A program made the translations under genes and the position numbers. The notes under the pieces were generated by a model. The model worked only from the letters and a program-made list of their open reading frames with translations. It did not search any database and had not been told where the DNA came from. From the NCBI GenBank assembly GCA_034659475.1, contig JAYEHK010000161.1, positions 1-32,621 on the forward strand: a stretch of DNA of 32,621 bases, in the 5' to 3' direction. This document shows, in pieces, positions 17,771 to 25,178 of this stretch. Source of the DNA: JAYEHK01 sp034659475 (GTDB taxonomy: Bacteria; Bacillota; Syntrophomonadia; Syntrophomonadales; Syntrophomonadaceae). The first letter of the stretch is position 1; every line of letters begins with the position of its first letter.

Positions 17771-18106
17771 TCACTTTTCCAGCTTCCAGCGTCGGATAGT
17801 CGAGTCGTCTGCCGGGCAAGTGTCAGAGCTGCCGGAGAGAGCATCCTGGATAACCCTGGCATCATAATGTTTTTTAGGCACCATGAAATCCGGCAGTTCA
17901 AGATGCAGCTTTATGCAGCTGTTGCATTTAAGTCGCCGCAGCCTGAACCAACGAACTTCTCCTGAACTTTCGACGACATGACGCCTCCGTGAATCATATC
18001 CAGAGAGCAGCTGCCCGCAAACAGGGCAGATAGGAGTATCCTTATTTCGGATTATATAAACATCCTTTTTCTCGTCATATTCCTCTGCAGGGATCCCTGC
18101 CCTTTT
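17771..18106 (-). pseudogene. DUF6431-type zinc-ribbon/HTH protein, 5'-truncated
   Basis: Read on the minus strand directly after the fic stop codon and in the same frame, the sequence gives EEYDEKKDVYIIRNKDTPIC and on through CPVCGQLL, SGEVRWFRLRRLKCNSCIKL, LPDFMVPKKHYDARVIQDAL and CPADDSTIRRWKLEK-stop. The two CxxC pairs (CPVC, CNSC) form a zinc ribbon and the end is an HTH-like segment. This is the DUF6431 pattern, usually found next to transposases. No start codon lies between the fic stop and the domain, so the 5' end is missing, probably by a deletion that ended exactly at fic. No transposase partner remains. Confidence 0.65.
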
Positions 18107-18862
18107 CTATTTCAGGTCCGGAAGCGGAATATGGAAAAGGCGCATAATTTCCTTTTGGGTTTCATACACCCGCTCAGCAATGAAATTGCAGAATGGTTTA
18201 GGTTTACCTTTATTCTGATACTGGCGGATGGTATCGTTATATTCTGTTCGGAGCACCGGAGGTATAATAGCCAGTTGGTAGCCGTCCTGGATGAGCGCAA
18301 GGTTCATAATGAGGCGGCTCGTCCTGCCGTTCCCATCAATAAATGGGTGGATACTTACGAATTTGAGATGGAGCAGACCAGCAAAGGTCACAGGGTGATA
18401 CTTCTCCCGCTCGTTTGCGATCCAGGCGTCGAGTTCTTTCATGCGTCTCTCCAATTCCTCCGGGTGCGGGAATACATAATCAGTCCCGGAAACCACGACC
18501 GGATCCTTTCGCCATATGCCAGCGTTCTCCTCGTCAATTTCCTTGTAGAATAGGCGGTGTATAGCTTTTATATCTGCCGTAGAAATGCGTCGCTCTTTTA
18601 TCAAAGTGAACATGAAATTATAAGCCTTGCCATGACCGACCGTCTCGTAGAAATCGTGGAGTGGCCGACCGGCAATCGTCAGACCGTCTTCAAGTACCAC
18701 CTTTGTCTCGCTGATGGTCAGGGTATTCCCCTCAATAGCGTTACTCGACCAGGTGAGGCCGATACGGTAATAGTCCTTAAGCTGCTCCAGCATGTGCCCC
18801 TCGAAGGGACGCACGGTGCCGATAGCCGCATGGCAGCGGTCGATTTTTTCATATATCGTCAT
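18107..18862 (-). CDS. Fic family protein (putative AMP transferase)
   Basis: A 251-residue Fic protein. The core motif HPFIDGNGRTSR (His172 to Arg183) is complete, so adenylylation or a related NMP transfer to a protein hydroxyl is expected. The N-terminal inhibitory helix SNAIEG (Ser40 to Gly45, pattern S/T-x-x-x-E-G/N) is present, so this is a self-inhibited class II type. The flap region TDYVFPHPEEL is at about 127-137. I choose the ATG at 18862 (MTIYEK) because GGGAG lies 8 nt before it; the ATG at 18877 has no ribosome site. The target is unknown. Found in the accessory part of the prophage, it may serve lysogen defence or host modulation. Intact. Confidence 0.9.
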   Translation of the reverse strand: MTIYEKIDRCHAAIGTVRPFEGHMLEQLKDYYRIGLTWSSNAIEGNTLTISETKVVLEDGLTIAGRPLHDFYETVGHGKAYNFMFTLIKERRISTADIKAIHRLFYKEIDEENAGIWRKDPVVVSGTDYVFPHPEELERRMKELDAWIANEREKYHPVTFAGLLHLKFVSIHPFIDGNGRTSRLIMNLALIQDGYQLAIIPPVLRTEYNDTIRQYQNKGKPKPFCNFIAERVYETQKEIMRLFHIPLPDLK

Positions 18863-18919
18863 TTCATCAACTCCCATTTACAGATTTGTTTCAGGCTCGC
18901 CCAGAAGCTCGCAGGAGGC

Positions 18920-19735
18920 TTATTCTTTTGCAGCCTTTATATCGAGATAACGCGCATTGGTACCGGTACCGTAGAGGGAAAATTCCACGTTGCCGACCTT
19001 TAGCGTTTCGATCTTCCCCGCTTCGTTACATTTTGCGATATTGTCGGTGACCCACTGCTTGCACTTTTCTGGCTCAGCACCATCGAAGGGAACCGTAGCG
19101 CAGTATCCAAGATAACCGGTAGCTACACCATGGAAACGCTCCTCAGATATTGCCGACAGGTTCAAGGTGGAAAAGGTCGCATATTTCACATGAAGCGCGT
19201 TGTCCGTCACGAAGAAATAGGCCAATTCAGCCCCGGTATCAGAATCGACGGCGGAGGAACTATAAGATATCTCGTCGGAACCATCTGTCCGTTTCGGAGA
19301 GGCCTCCTTCAAGCCCCATTTAACCAGGTTCAGCTTAATATCAGCCGCAATAAGTCCAGGAATTACATCCTCACCCAAAGCGAGGACGGGTTCCGAGGCT
19401 TCGGAATGCACACCTTCTGCCGGTTCAGATGAAGCGGAACCTCCTGCGGATTGCTCCTCGGCTGTCGTGGAGATCGGTTCGGCAGGCCCACTGTTCGAAG
19501 CAGAAGATTCTTCTTTATTGGCAGAGCTTTCAGCGACAGATGGAGTTGCCTTCTCGCCAACTGGCCTCTCTGGAGCTGGAGGAGTCATGGCCAGCCCGAC
19601 AACGAATAGGACGAGGCACACCGCCATTCCGATGGCGCCGGGCTTTTTTGATTTCTTCCTCACCAATGAAATTACAAAGACGACTAAGCAGACCGCAAAG
19701 CCCACCATTCCCATCAAGCCAAGAAACATAAACAT
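18920..19735 (-). CDS. Two-TM membrane protein with Ser/Glu-rich linker
   Basis: A 271-residue protein. Two membrane helices (residues about 3-25, FLGLMGMVGFAVCLVVFVIS; about 34-52, IGMAVCLVLFVVGLAM) are separated by a basic loop RKKSKKPG. A low-complexity Ser/Glu/Ala linker (about 55-120) leads to a C-terminal globular domain (DVIPGLIAADIKLNLVKWGL; VATGYLGYCATVPFDGAEPE) ending DIKAAKE. The ATG at 19735 is preceded by GGGAGGTTGATGTT and is chosen over an ATG at 19753. Such proteins occur in phage and integrative-element cargo, and the domain recalls exported lipoprotein-like sensors, but I cannot name a family. Same strand as fic and the XRE gene, so co-transcription is possible. Confidence 0.6.
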   Translation of the reverse strand: MFMFLGLMGMVGFAVCLVVFVISLVRKKSKKPGAIGMAVCLVLFVVGLAMTPPAPERPVGEKATPSVAESSANKEESSASNSGPAEPISTTAEEQSAGGSASSEPAEGVHSEASEPVLALGEDVIPGLIAADIKLNLVKWGLKEASPKRTDGSDEISYSSSAVDSDTGAELAYFFVTDNALHVKYATFSTLNLSAISEERFHGVATGYLGYCATVPFDGAEPEKCKQWVTDNIAKCNEAGKIETLKVGNVEFSLYGTGTNARYLDIKAAKE

Positions 19736-19924
19736 AACATCAACCTCCCTCAATTAATTTGTGAGTGGTTGTTATAATGCTGTTTTTCATTCGCTGCTGT
19801 ATTTTGCACCGCCGCAGCCTTTGCTTTCAGGATAGCTATCTTTTGATATTGTGACTTAAGCTTTCAACGCATGCAGCGCATCTATAAGAATTTTTGCTAT
19901 TACCTATATAAGAACCACCCTCGA

Positions 19925-20140
19925 TTAGTATTCCACCTTCTCACCGCTCGGCATGACGAAGGATCCTATATATTCACAGCCTGACGCCTTGGCGATTTGC
20001 TTTAGTTCATCAACTGTGAAGCTTTCACGCTTCATTTTCTGGCTAAAGGCCTGTGGGCTTTTCCCGGATAACCGGGCAAGCTCAGAAACGCTGATGTTCA
20101 GCTTTACGCAAAGGATTTTAAGCTGTTCAGATACTGACAT
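19925..20140 (-). CDS. Small XRE-family HTH regulator (prophage repressor candidate)
   Basis: A 71-residue protein almost wholly an XRE/Cro-type HTH: SEQLKILCVKLNISVSELAR, then LSGKSPQAFSQKMKRESFTV and DELKQIAKASGCEY. Similar short Clostridial regulators are encoded upstream of phage early genes. It is divergent from the small-gene operon starting at 20295 and its own promoter has the -35 within an inverted copy of the operator that also covers the early-operon promoter, so autoregulation and repression of the operon are likely. ATG preceded by GGAGTGGTGGT. Confidence 0.85.
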   Translation of the reverse strand: MSVSEQLKILCVKLNISVSELARLSGKSPQAFSQKMKRESFTVDELKQIAKASGCEYIGSFVMPSGEKVEY

Positions 20141-20164
20141 ACCACCACTCCTTTCAACATTCTC

Positions 20165-20193
20165 ATTATAAACGAATTTATTTATGTAATCAA
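20165..20193 (-). promoter_or_regulatory. Promoter of the XRE gene with overlapping operator
   Basis: On the minus strand: TTGATT (20193-20188), a 17-nt spacer and a perfect TATAAT (20170-20165). The -35 lies inside operator copy 1 (TTTATGTAATCAA at 20181-20193 on the + strand). It drives the XRE gene, 25 bases away. Confidence 0.8.
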
Positions 20194-20247
20194 CTTAGAT
20201 ATTTCGCTTTTATCGAGAAACGTTAAAAACAACATTGATTACATAAA
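20181..20247. promoter_or_regulatory. Inverted 13-bp operator pair
   Basis: TTTATGTAATCAA (20181-20193) and its exact reverse complement TTGATTACATAAA (20235-20247), separated by 41 bp, about four helical turns. Each copy contains the -35 of one of the two divergent promoters. This is the expected layout for a repressor that binds both and can bridge them. Confidence 0.8.
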
Positions 20248-20263
20248 CATAAACATTTACAAT
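20235..20263 (+). promoter_or_regulatory. Early-operon promoter with overlapping operator
   Basis: TTGATT (20235-20240), a 17-nt spacer and TACAAT (20258-20263). The -35 is the first six bases of operator copy 2. It drives the small-gene operon from 20295; it has the weaker -10 of the two divergent promoters. Confidence 0.8.
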
Positions 20264-20294
20264 ATAAACAGATGCAAAAAAGAGGAGGGACGTT

Positions 20295-20417
20295 ATGACA
20301 GAGACAAAAGCAAGAGAATCACTGGTCTCCTGTGTAAAGCCAACGCTGGAAGCCTGCAGGCAGGCGAAACTGGATCAAGAAAACGACCCAACCACACTAA
20401 TCAAATACAGGAGGTGA
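20295..20417 (+). CDS. Small early phage protein, 40 residues
   Basis: ATG after a strong AGAGGAGGG site encodes MTETKARESLVSCVKPTLEA and ends with DPTTLIKYRR. It is the first gene after the operator-controlled promoter, 6 bases ahead of the next one. Function unknown. Confidence 0.6.
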   Translation: MTETKARESLVSCVKPTLEACRQAKLDQENDPTTLIKYRR

Positions 20418-20423
20418 ATAAGC

Positions 20424-20663
20424 ATGGCTGATGTGCTAGAACTGAAGGCCCTGAAGGCCAGGCTGGAAGAAAAGGAACAGAAGGCATCGCTGGAGGCCGC
20501 AAAAGACCAATTCCTAGATGAGGTATTGTCGAATATATCAGAGCAAAGCTTTTTGCGGCTGGTTGATCTGGCTACAACCGGCAAAAAGGACCTTTTGAAG
20601 ACCGCCTTGTTGCATTGCTTTATGGAAGCGACAGCGAACAAAGCAGCAAAGGGAGAAGGGTGA
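20424..20663 (+). CDS. Early phage protein with N-terminal coiled coil, 79 residues
   Basis: ATG at 20424 with AGGAGGTG upstream. The first half is a charged heptad-like helix (ADVLELKALKARLEEKEQKA), the second a helical region (QFLDEVLSNISEQSFLRLVD). Such proteins are common in Clostridial phage early operons and have no assigned role. Intact. Confidence 0.65.
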   Translation: MADVLELKALKARLEEKEQKASLEAAKDQFLDEVLSNISEQSFLRLVDLATTGKKDLLKTALLHCFMEATANKAAKGEG

Positions 20664-20674
20664 GATGTTTAAAC

Positions 20675-20911
20675 ATGGCAAAAATAATAAACTTGCAACC
20701 ACCAATGGCAAGGCAGCTGAAGATGAAGTACATAATCACGATAGATGAAGATGATGCACCGGCGTATGTAGCGCGAGAACTAAAACCCAGAGTAATTACA
20801 ATCATGATTACAGCCAGGACACCGGAGGAAGCGGAATCGCTTCGTAAGGAAAGTACCGCAATAGCAAAGCAAGAGCAGCAGATTACGGCTACCGGAGGAA
20901 CTGCGAGATGA
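20675..20911 (+). CDS. Hypothetical early phage protein
   Basis: From the ATG at 20675 the product (78 residues) starts MAKIINLQPPMARQLKMKYI and continues IDEDDAPAYVARELKPRVIT and EEAESLRKESTAIAKQEQQI. No clear ribosome site marks the start; the ATG at 20723 (MKYIITIDED) is an alternative, and a competing 27-codon frame starts at 20664 behind GGGAGAAGGG. The stop (20909-20911) overlaps the ATG of the DUF5131 gene, so translation is coupled. Function unknown. Confidence 0.5.
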   Translation: MAKIINLQPPMARQLKMKYIITIDEDDAPAYVARELKPRVITIMITARTPEEAESLRKESTAIAKQEQQITATGGTAR

Positions 20912-21882
20912 TGAACAAGTCAAAGATGGAATTTTGTGATTTTACGTTTAACCCGGTCACTGGGTGCAGGACAGGCTGCGAATACTGCTACGCAGCGAAA
21001 CAGGCGAAGCGCTTCTTCGGAGACGTGAGGATAAACAAAGGATCAGACCAGCTAAAGAAGGACGAAAATGGACTTTATATCTTGGACAAACCATTTATAA
21101 ATCAGACTGGAAAGGTTATCCCGGATCCGGTAGGCTTCGAGCCCATCATGCATAGGTACCGCCTGCCACATCCGGTGCAGAAGAAGAAGCCGGCGAATAT
21201 TTTCGTCTGCAGCTTAGCAGACCTATTCGGAACATGGGTACCGGACAGCTGGATAGAGGAAGTATTCAAGGCTTGCGATGCAGCACCATGGCACAATTAC
21301 CTTTTTATGACGAGATACCCGCAGCGATACGAGCTGATGAGTTCTATAGCACAACTTCCCCGCTCCGAAAACTTCTGGTACGGGACGACCGTTACCAGGT
21401 GTGCCGACCTTGACCGGATAGTATACCTCCCCCGGAAGCAATACAACTAATTCATCAGTATAGAGCCGGTCCTGGAGGAGATAGACATCAGTGACATAGA
21501 CTTCATGGACTGGATCATCATCGGAGCTGAGACCGGCATAAGGCGGGGGAAAGTGAAGCCGCAGCGGGAATGGATAGAGGAAATAGTTAACACAGCACGC
21601 GCCAAAGGAATCCCGGTCTTTATGAAGCGCAGCAGGGAGCTAGAGGAAGTATGGGGTGAGGAGTTAATACAGGAGCTCCCCACTGGCCTGATTCGGCCCC
21701 AGGATAAACCAATCCCCCACTGCAGGGAATGCGATTACCACAAAGCCACAGAGCGCCACTACGATAGTGTGAAGGGCACCATGATGATGAACCACATATG
21801 TGAGCACGGTAAGGCCTTCCGGCGCGTTCCAGGGCGATATGCGAGAACATCGCCGCCCTGGTGCCCGCTCCGGAGCAAATAA
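20908..21882 (+). pseudogene. DUF5131 (phage Gp37/Gp68) radical-SAM-like protein, one in-frame stop
   Basis: The N-terminus, EFCDFTFNPVTGCRTGCEYC, has the CxxxCxxC cluster motif of the Gp37/Gp68 family, related to radical SAM and spore photoproduct lyase-like enzymes. Conserved stretches such as FVCSLADLFGTWVPD, NYLFMTRYPQRY and FWYGTTVT follow. A TAA at 21448-21450 then breaks the frame just before FISIEPVLEEIDISD; the same frame goes on with WIIIGAETGIRRGKVKPQRE and the C-terminal Cys-rich CRECDYH region. The sequence is otherwise complete, so a single CAA (or AAA) to TAA change is the only lesion. The reaction of the family is unknown. Fourth gene of the operator-controlled operon. Confidence 0.82.
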
Positions 21883-21902
21883 TTAACGAGGAGGAATGAA
21901 GG

Positions 21903-22181
21903 ATGAAAAAGACCATCTATCAGTTAGCCTGCTTTTTACAGGAAGAGAACAACACCTATGCCATATCCATGGAGGACTTCAAGGAGGACACCGAACTGGC
22001 GAAGGAGGAAATCCTGAATTTGCTTACCGAGAAAGTCGGCAAATGTGCCGCAGAGGACAAGTTCAACATTTTCACTGCATCGGTGTATGACCAGGGGTAT
22101 ATCGACGGACTTCGAATGGGATCTCAAGTGATGAGATTGCTCAACGGGGACGTTGACACCATTAAGGTTGCAGAACAATAA
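21903..22181 (+). CDS. Early phage protein, 92 residues
   Basis: ATG behind GAGGAGGAATGAAGG. The protein is acidic (MKKTIYQLACFLQEENNTYA, ISMEDFKEDTELAKEEI) with a C-terminal segment VYDQGYIDGLRMGSQVMRLL. Not recognised; intact; 17 bases before the next gene. Confidence 0.55.
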   Translation: MKKTIYQLACFLQEENNTYAISMEDFKEDTELAKEEILNLLTEKVGKCAAEDKFNIFTASVYDQGYIDGLRMGSQVMRLLNGDVDTIKVAEQ

Positions 22182-22198
22182 GAGAGGAGGGCAACGTA

Positions 22199-22576
22199 AT
22201 GAACAAAGCATGCTTATCCACGACAGTTAGAGAGCAAATGGAACAAATGCGCAGCATAAAGCAATTTATTTTCAATGACGATATCATGGGAGAGCTCCCG
22301 CCATTAACTCGCCTATTATTCGCGGGCCTCTGGTGCCTGGTGGACGACAAAGGGCGGACAGAGGACAAACCAAGGAAGCTCAAAAAGGTTATTATGGGCT
22401 ACGATGATGTGAGCGCCGGCCAGGTTGATGAAATGCTGCAGAGTCTGCACGATAAACTCTTTATCGTGCGATACAGCGCGAGTGGCAGCAGCTATATACA
22501 GGTTAATAATTTCAGCAAATACAATACGATCCTTCTTAGAAAACAGAGCCAAATACCACCACCGGAATTGCAATAA
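22199..22576 (+). CDS. N-terminal domain of a phage replication-initiation-like protein
   Basis: 125 residues. The core MRSIKQFIFNDDIMGELPPL, then TRLLFAGLWCLVDDKGRTED and YIQVNNFSKYN, is the N-terminal winged-helix domain of a phage replication protein group (RSIKPEFF..., LSPLHRLLFIGLWCLAD... type). Full-length members continue with a second domain of 100 or more residues; here the frame stops soon after PPPELQ, so it is probably truncated. ATG at 22199 has GGAGGGCAACGTA upstream. Confidence 0.55.
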   Translation: MNKACLSTTVREQMEQMRSIKQFIFNDDIMGELPPLTRLLFAGLWCLVDDKGRTEDKPRKLKKVIMGYDDVSAGQVDEMLQSLHDKLFIVRYSASGSSYIQVNNFSKYNTILLRKQSQIPPPELQ

Positions 22577-22644
22577 GTGTTTAAAGGCGAGTAAAGCTGC
22601 AGTATAATAAGATTACGGTATAGGGCACTGAAAGGGTACCAAAA

Positions 22645-22686
22645 GGGTACCGAAAAAATACGAGCTTTTCACGGTACCCTGCTTTT
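22645..22686. terminator. Terminator-like hairpin
   Basis: GGGTACCG (22645-22652) and CGGTACCC (22672-22679) form a perfect 8-bp stem over a 19-nt loop, followed by TGCTTTTATTTT. A direct copy of GGGTACC lies at 22634-22640. It probably ends the early operon. Confidence 0.65.
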
Positions 22687-22713
22687 ATTTTGAGAGATAG
22701 GAGGAGCCAGATC

Positions 22714-23046
22714 ATGGACAGACGAGCAGTTTATTTTTATACGCTCCCAGGTGAGACTGTATGCGCCGGGTTGGCTCTTGATGTACATATTCACGGTGAG
22801 ACGCTTTGATTCTTCGACACCATTAGAGGCCATGAGATACCTGGCAAGGTTACAGCTGAAGACGAGAATAGCTTCATATTTACGTCTATAGGATACATGC
22901 CAAGAGAATGGCAGTTCGATGTGCTGACAGTCGAGGAGTTCCGGCGCGATCATTACAGGAGGGTAGAGGGCGGAGAAGCCCTGACGGCCGTAATTAAGAG
23001 TACTGACGACCTCCATCATTGGTACCGGCGGGAGTTCGGAATTTAA
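22714..23046 (+). pseudogene. Unrecognised phage protein, one in-frame TGA
   Basis: ATG 22714 with AGGAGGAG upstream opens MDRRAVYFYTLPGETVCAGL; a TGA at 22807-22809 stops it at codon 32; the same frame continues FFDTIRGHEIPGKVTAEDEN, IGYMPREWQFDVLTVEEFRR and ends REFGI-stop. The downstream half keeps good codon structure, so the lesion looks recent (CGA or TGG to TGA). Family unknown. Confidence 0.5.
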
Positions 23047-23059
23047 GTGGGTGAGAACA

Positions 23060-24524
23060 ATGCGGATAGAGTACATATTCATCAGGAAAAGCAATGAGCC
23101 CGTGAAGGTAGCAGAGAAAATATATACGTTGACGCCTCCATTTAAGCCGTTTTTAAAGAGTCTGTTTCAAGATGTTTCAGATGACTCTTTCAAAGTCAAG
23201 CTGAAATCGAAGGATTATGTTGTCTTCTATCACCACACTAACTGCAAGAGTGAGGATATAGATATCAAAAGCCCCATGGACTATTTATCGATCTCGATAG
23301 AAGAGCAGCGGCAAGATAAGTGCGCGGAAATTCTCACCTCGGCCAACCAATCGATTTAAGCGCTGCGGGAAAAGAACAATATAACATAATCCTTGCCTAT
23401 GACGGAGTGTCCAAGTATTACTGCGACCGAGCATACCCAGATCTGAATGAATTCGAACGCAACGTCCGCAACTTGGTGTTTCGGATCGTCACGAAGGCAT
23501 TCGGAGCGAAATGGCTGGATAAAACCGCAACGGAAGAAATGAAAAACGGCCTAAAGGCGAGTATACAAACAAGGCCAAAAACACTCCGGGACGAGCGGCT
23601 CATCGAGGCAGCCCTGTACGAGATGGACATCAGGGAGCTTGAGAATTACCTGTTCCTTTCCCAGCGCGACGTTTCTTGTGAGCAGGTGGTCGATGTTGTT
23701 TTGTCACCTGAAAACCTGAAGCAGATGACAAAGGAGCAAGTCGTGGATAAGCTTGGCACGGCACGTCCAAGGTCATTGTGGGAACGGCAATTTGCTGAAA
23801 AGGTATCCATTGATGGACTACAGGAGACGCTGCAACAAATTCGTGTGCTCAGAAATCAGGTGGCCCACGCAAAACCTCACATGCTGATTTCACAAAGTGT
23901 AGGAGCATTCTGCAGGAAATAAATCCCCAGATAGAACAAGCAATATGCGATATTTCGGCTGTAGAATATGATCGTGATGAAACTGCCCGAACTCTTGCTG
24001 GGTTAGGTGATGCCTGGACAGCGGCGGTATCACAAGCGATTGAATTTAATCGACAAATATCCCCCGTGATGTCGGAGCTCGGTAATTCCTTAAAAGAGGC
24101 GTATTGGGTTTTGGAAGTTATGCCGTCGCCGGCAGAAAGAGAAGCATTAAGGCACATGGCGACTTTGCAGCCTGTGATTTCGGTAGTACAATCCTTGCCG
24201 CTGGCTGAAATTCAAAGGAATTATGAGGCCATTCATGCCGTGTTGCCATCGCAAGCAGAAATCCAGGCAGCTAACCAAGCCGCCCAGATGATGAGGGACA
24301 TTTTTCCACAGTATGAATCTCTCCAGCGGATAGCTCGAATGAGCAATCTGATCTCTGTGGTTCAGAGGCAGACATTATTTGCAAATGGACTAATTCATAC
24401 GTCGGAGATTTAAGAAGATGAGCCTGATGAGGAGATAGAGCAGCCTGATCAGGATAAGGATGCCTTGAAAGAGGAGAAGAATAGTACTGCTGAACCTGAC
24501 GGTGAAACAAAGGATAAACAATAA
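23060..24524 (+). pseudogene. HEPN-domain protein (Swt1/Apea-like), two frameshifts and a stop
   Basis: Start at ATG 23060 (MRIEYIFIRKSNEPVKVAEK). Frame changes near 23340 and again near 23895, where ATG-CTG replaces an expected ATG-GCTG (one base lost). The joined product, about 480 residues, has an N-terminal alpha/beta region, then a helical domain LNEFERNVRNLVFRIVTKAF with FGAKWLDK, and a HEPN motif R-x4-H in VLRNQVAHAKPHM (about 23850-23880). A long helical C-terminus follows, then TAA (24411) and an acidic tail EDEPDEEIEQPDQDKD. HEPN proteins with the R-x4-6-H motif are commonly RNA-cutting toxins or defence effectors. Its place next to attR is typical for phage cargo. Broken here. Confidence 0.6.
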
Positions 24525-24565
24525 GAAATTCCCGGAGAGAGAAGCACATAAATGCTCTTATAACG

Positions 24566-24584
24566 TGGCAGCAATATGGCAACA
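24566..24584. repeat. Right integrase arm-type sites
   Basis: TGGCAGCA (24566-24573) and TGGCAACA (24577-24584), 11 bp apart, in the same orientation as the pair at 6477-6495. Together with the flanking CG they match that left pair at 18 of 21 positions. They lie about 100 bp inside attR. Confidence 0.6.
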
Positions 24585-24681
24585 AAAAAATTGCTAAACT
24601 TAAAAATAGCCAATAATATAAGAATAAGAGATAATAGAAATAGCTGAAATCAAAGGAATTAACCTCAAGATAAAGTTTAAT

Positions 24682-24695
24682 GATAGAGTGGGAGT
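24682..24695 (+). other. attR: displaced guaA 3' end
   Basis: GATAGAGTGGGAGTA matches attL at 12 of 14 positions with an identical GAGTGGGA core. ATA GAG TGG GAG TAA (24683-24697) spells Ile-Glu-Trp-Glu-stop, the exact C-terminus of GuaA, although no guaA sequence precedes it. It is therefore read as the original 3' end of guaA, pushed 18 kb away by the prophage. Confidence 0.8.
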
Positions 24696-24734
24696 AAATA
24701 AGTAGGGCTTTTCAGGTATTTAAATGAATAGAAG

Positions 24735-24781
24735 GCGGTTTTGATTTTTGCTATTTTGCAGGAAGTCAAAGCTGCTTTTTT
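24735..24781 (+). terminator. Displaced guaA terminator
   Basis: GCGGTTTTGA pairs with TCAAAGCTGC (10 bp, two of them G-U) over a 21-nt loop, followed by six Ts. No gene precedes it on the + strand; it lies 37 bases after the IEWE-stop remnant, the place expected for the original guaA terminator. The following 24783-25178 holds no gene: a REP-like palindrome, then AT-rich DNA with nothing recognisable. Confidence 0.7.
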
Positions 24782-24793
24782 ATAGATCATTGA

Positions 24794-24832
24794 CAAAGGG
24801 ACGGGGGTGTTGTCAACAACCCCGACCCTTTG
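24794..24832. repeat. REP-like palindrome (CAAAGGGACGGGG type)
   Basis: A near-perfect 39-bp palindrome: the 19-nt arms 24794-24812 and 24814-24832 match at 17 positions. The arm start CAAAGGGACGGGG occurs again at 32411-32423. Palindromes of this type are repeated in Clostridial genomes and are associated with RAYT (Y1) transposases; no RAYT gene is seen here. Confidence 0.7.
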
Positions 24833-25178
24833 ATTCATGTGGAACTTAGGCCAAGGCTCCCACCCACTATATGATACGTCCTTATCTTGGCACACTGTCA
24901 GGCCCCGGGCACATAGAAAACACAAAAATAAGTCAGGGGGTCTGTGACTCGTTTCCCACTATTTTTTACCAGAATTTTTTACCGCAACTACAACATTATC
25001 ATTCTCTACCGTTTCAATGTAAAATCAAGAATCCAGAATAGCTTGCTTCATTTTTATTGCATTGACCGGTTCTTTTTGTCCTTCAGTTTACCATCACCAA
25101 TAAATTGATAACTTCGTGTTCAGGCACTGAGGGGCCGACAACTATCTTGACAAACACCGCACGGAAAGGACGAAATAA

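Noticed and set aside
8319..24413. Genetic-code recoding by the phage (stops read as amino acids)
   Set aside because: All three stop codons interrupt genes, intact genes end in the same stops, frameshifts and deletions occur alongside, and no suppressor tRNA is seen.
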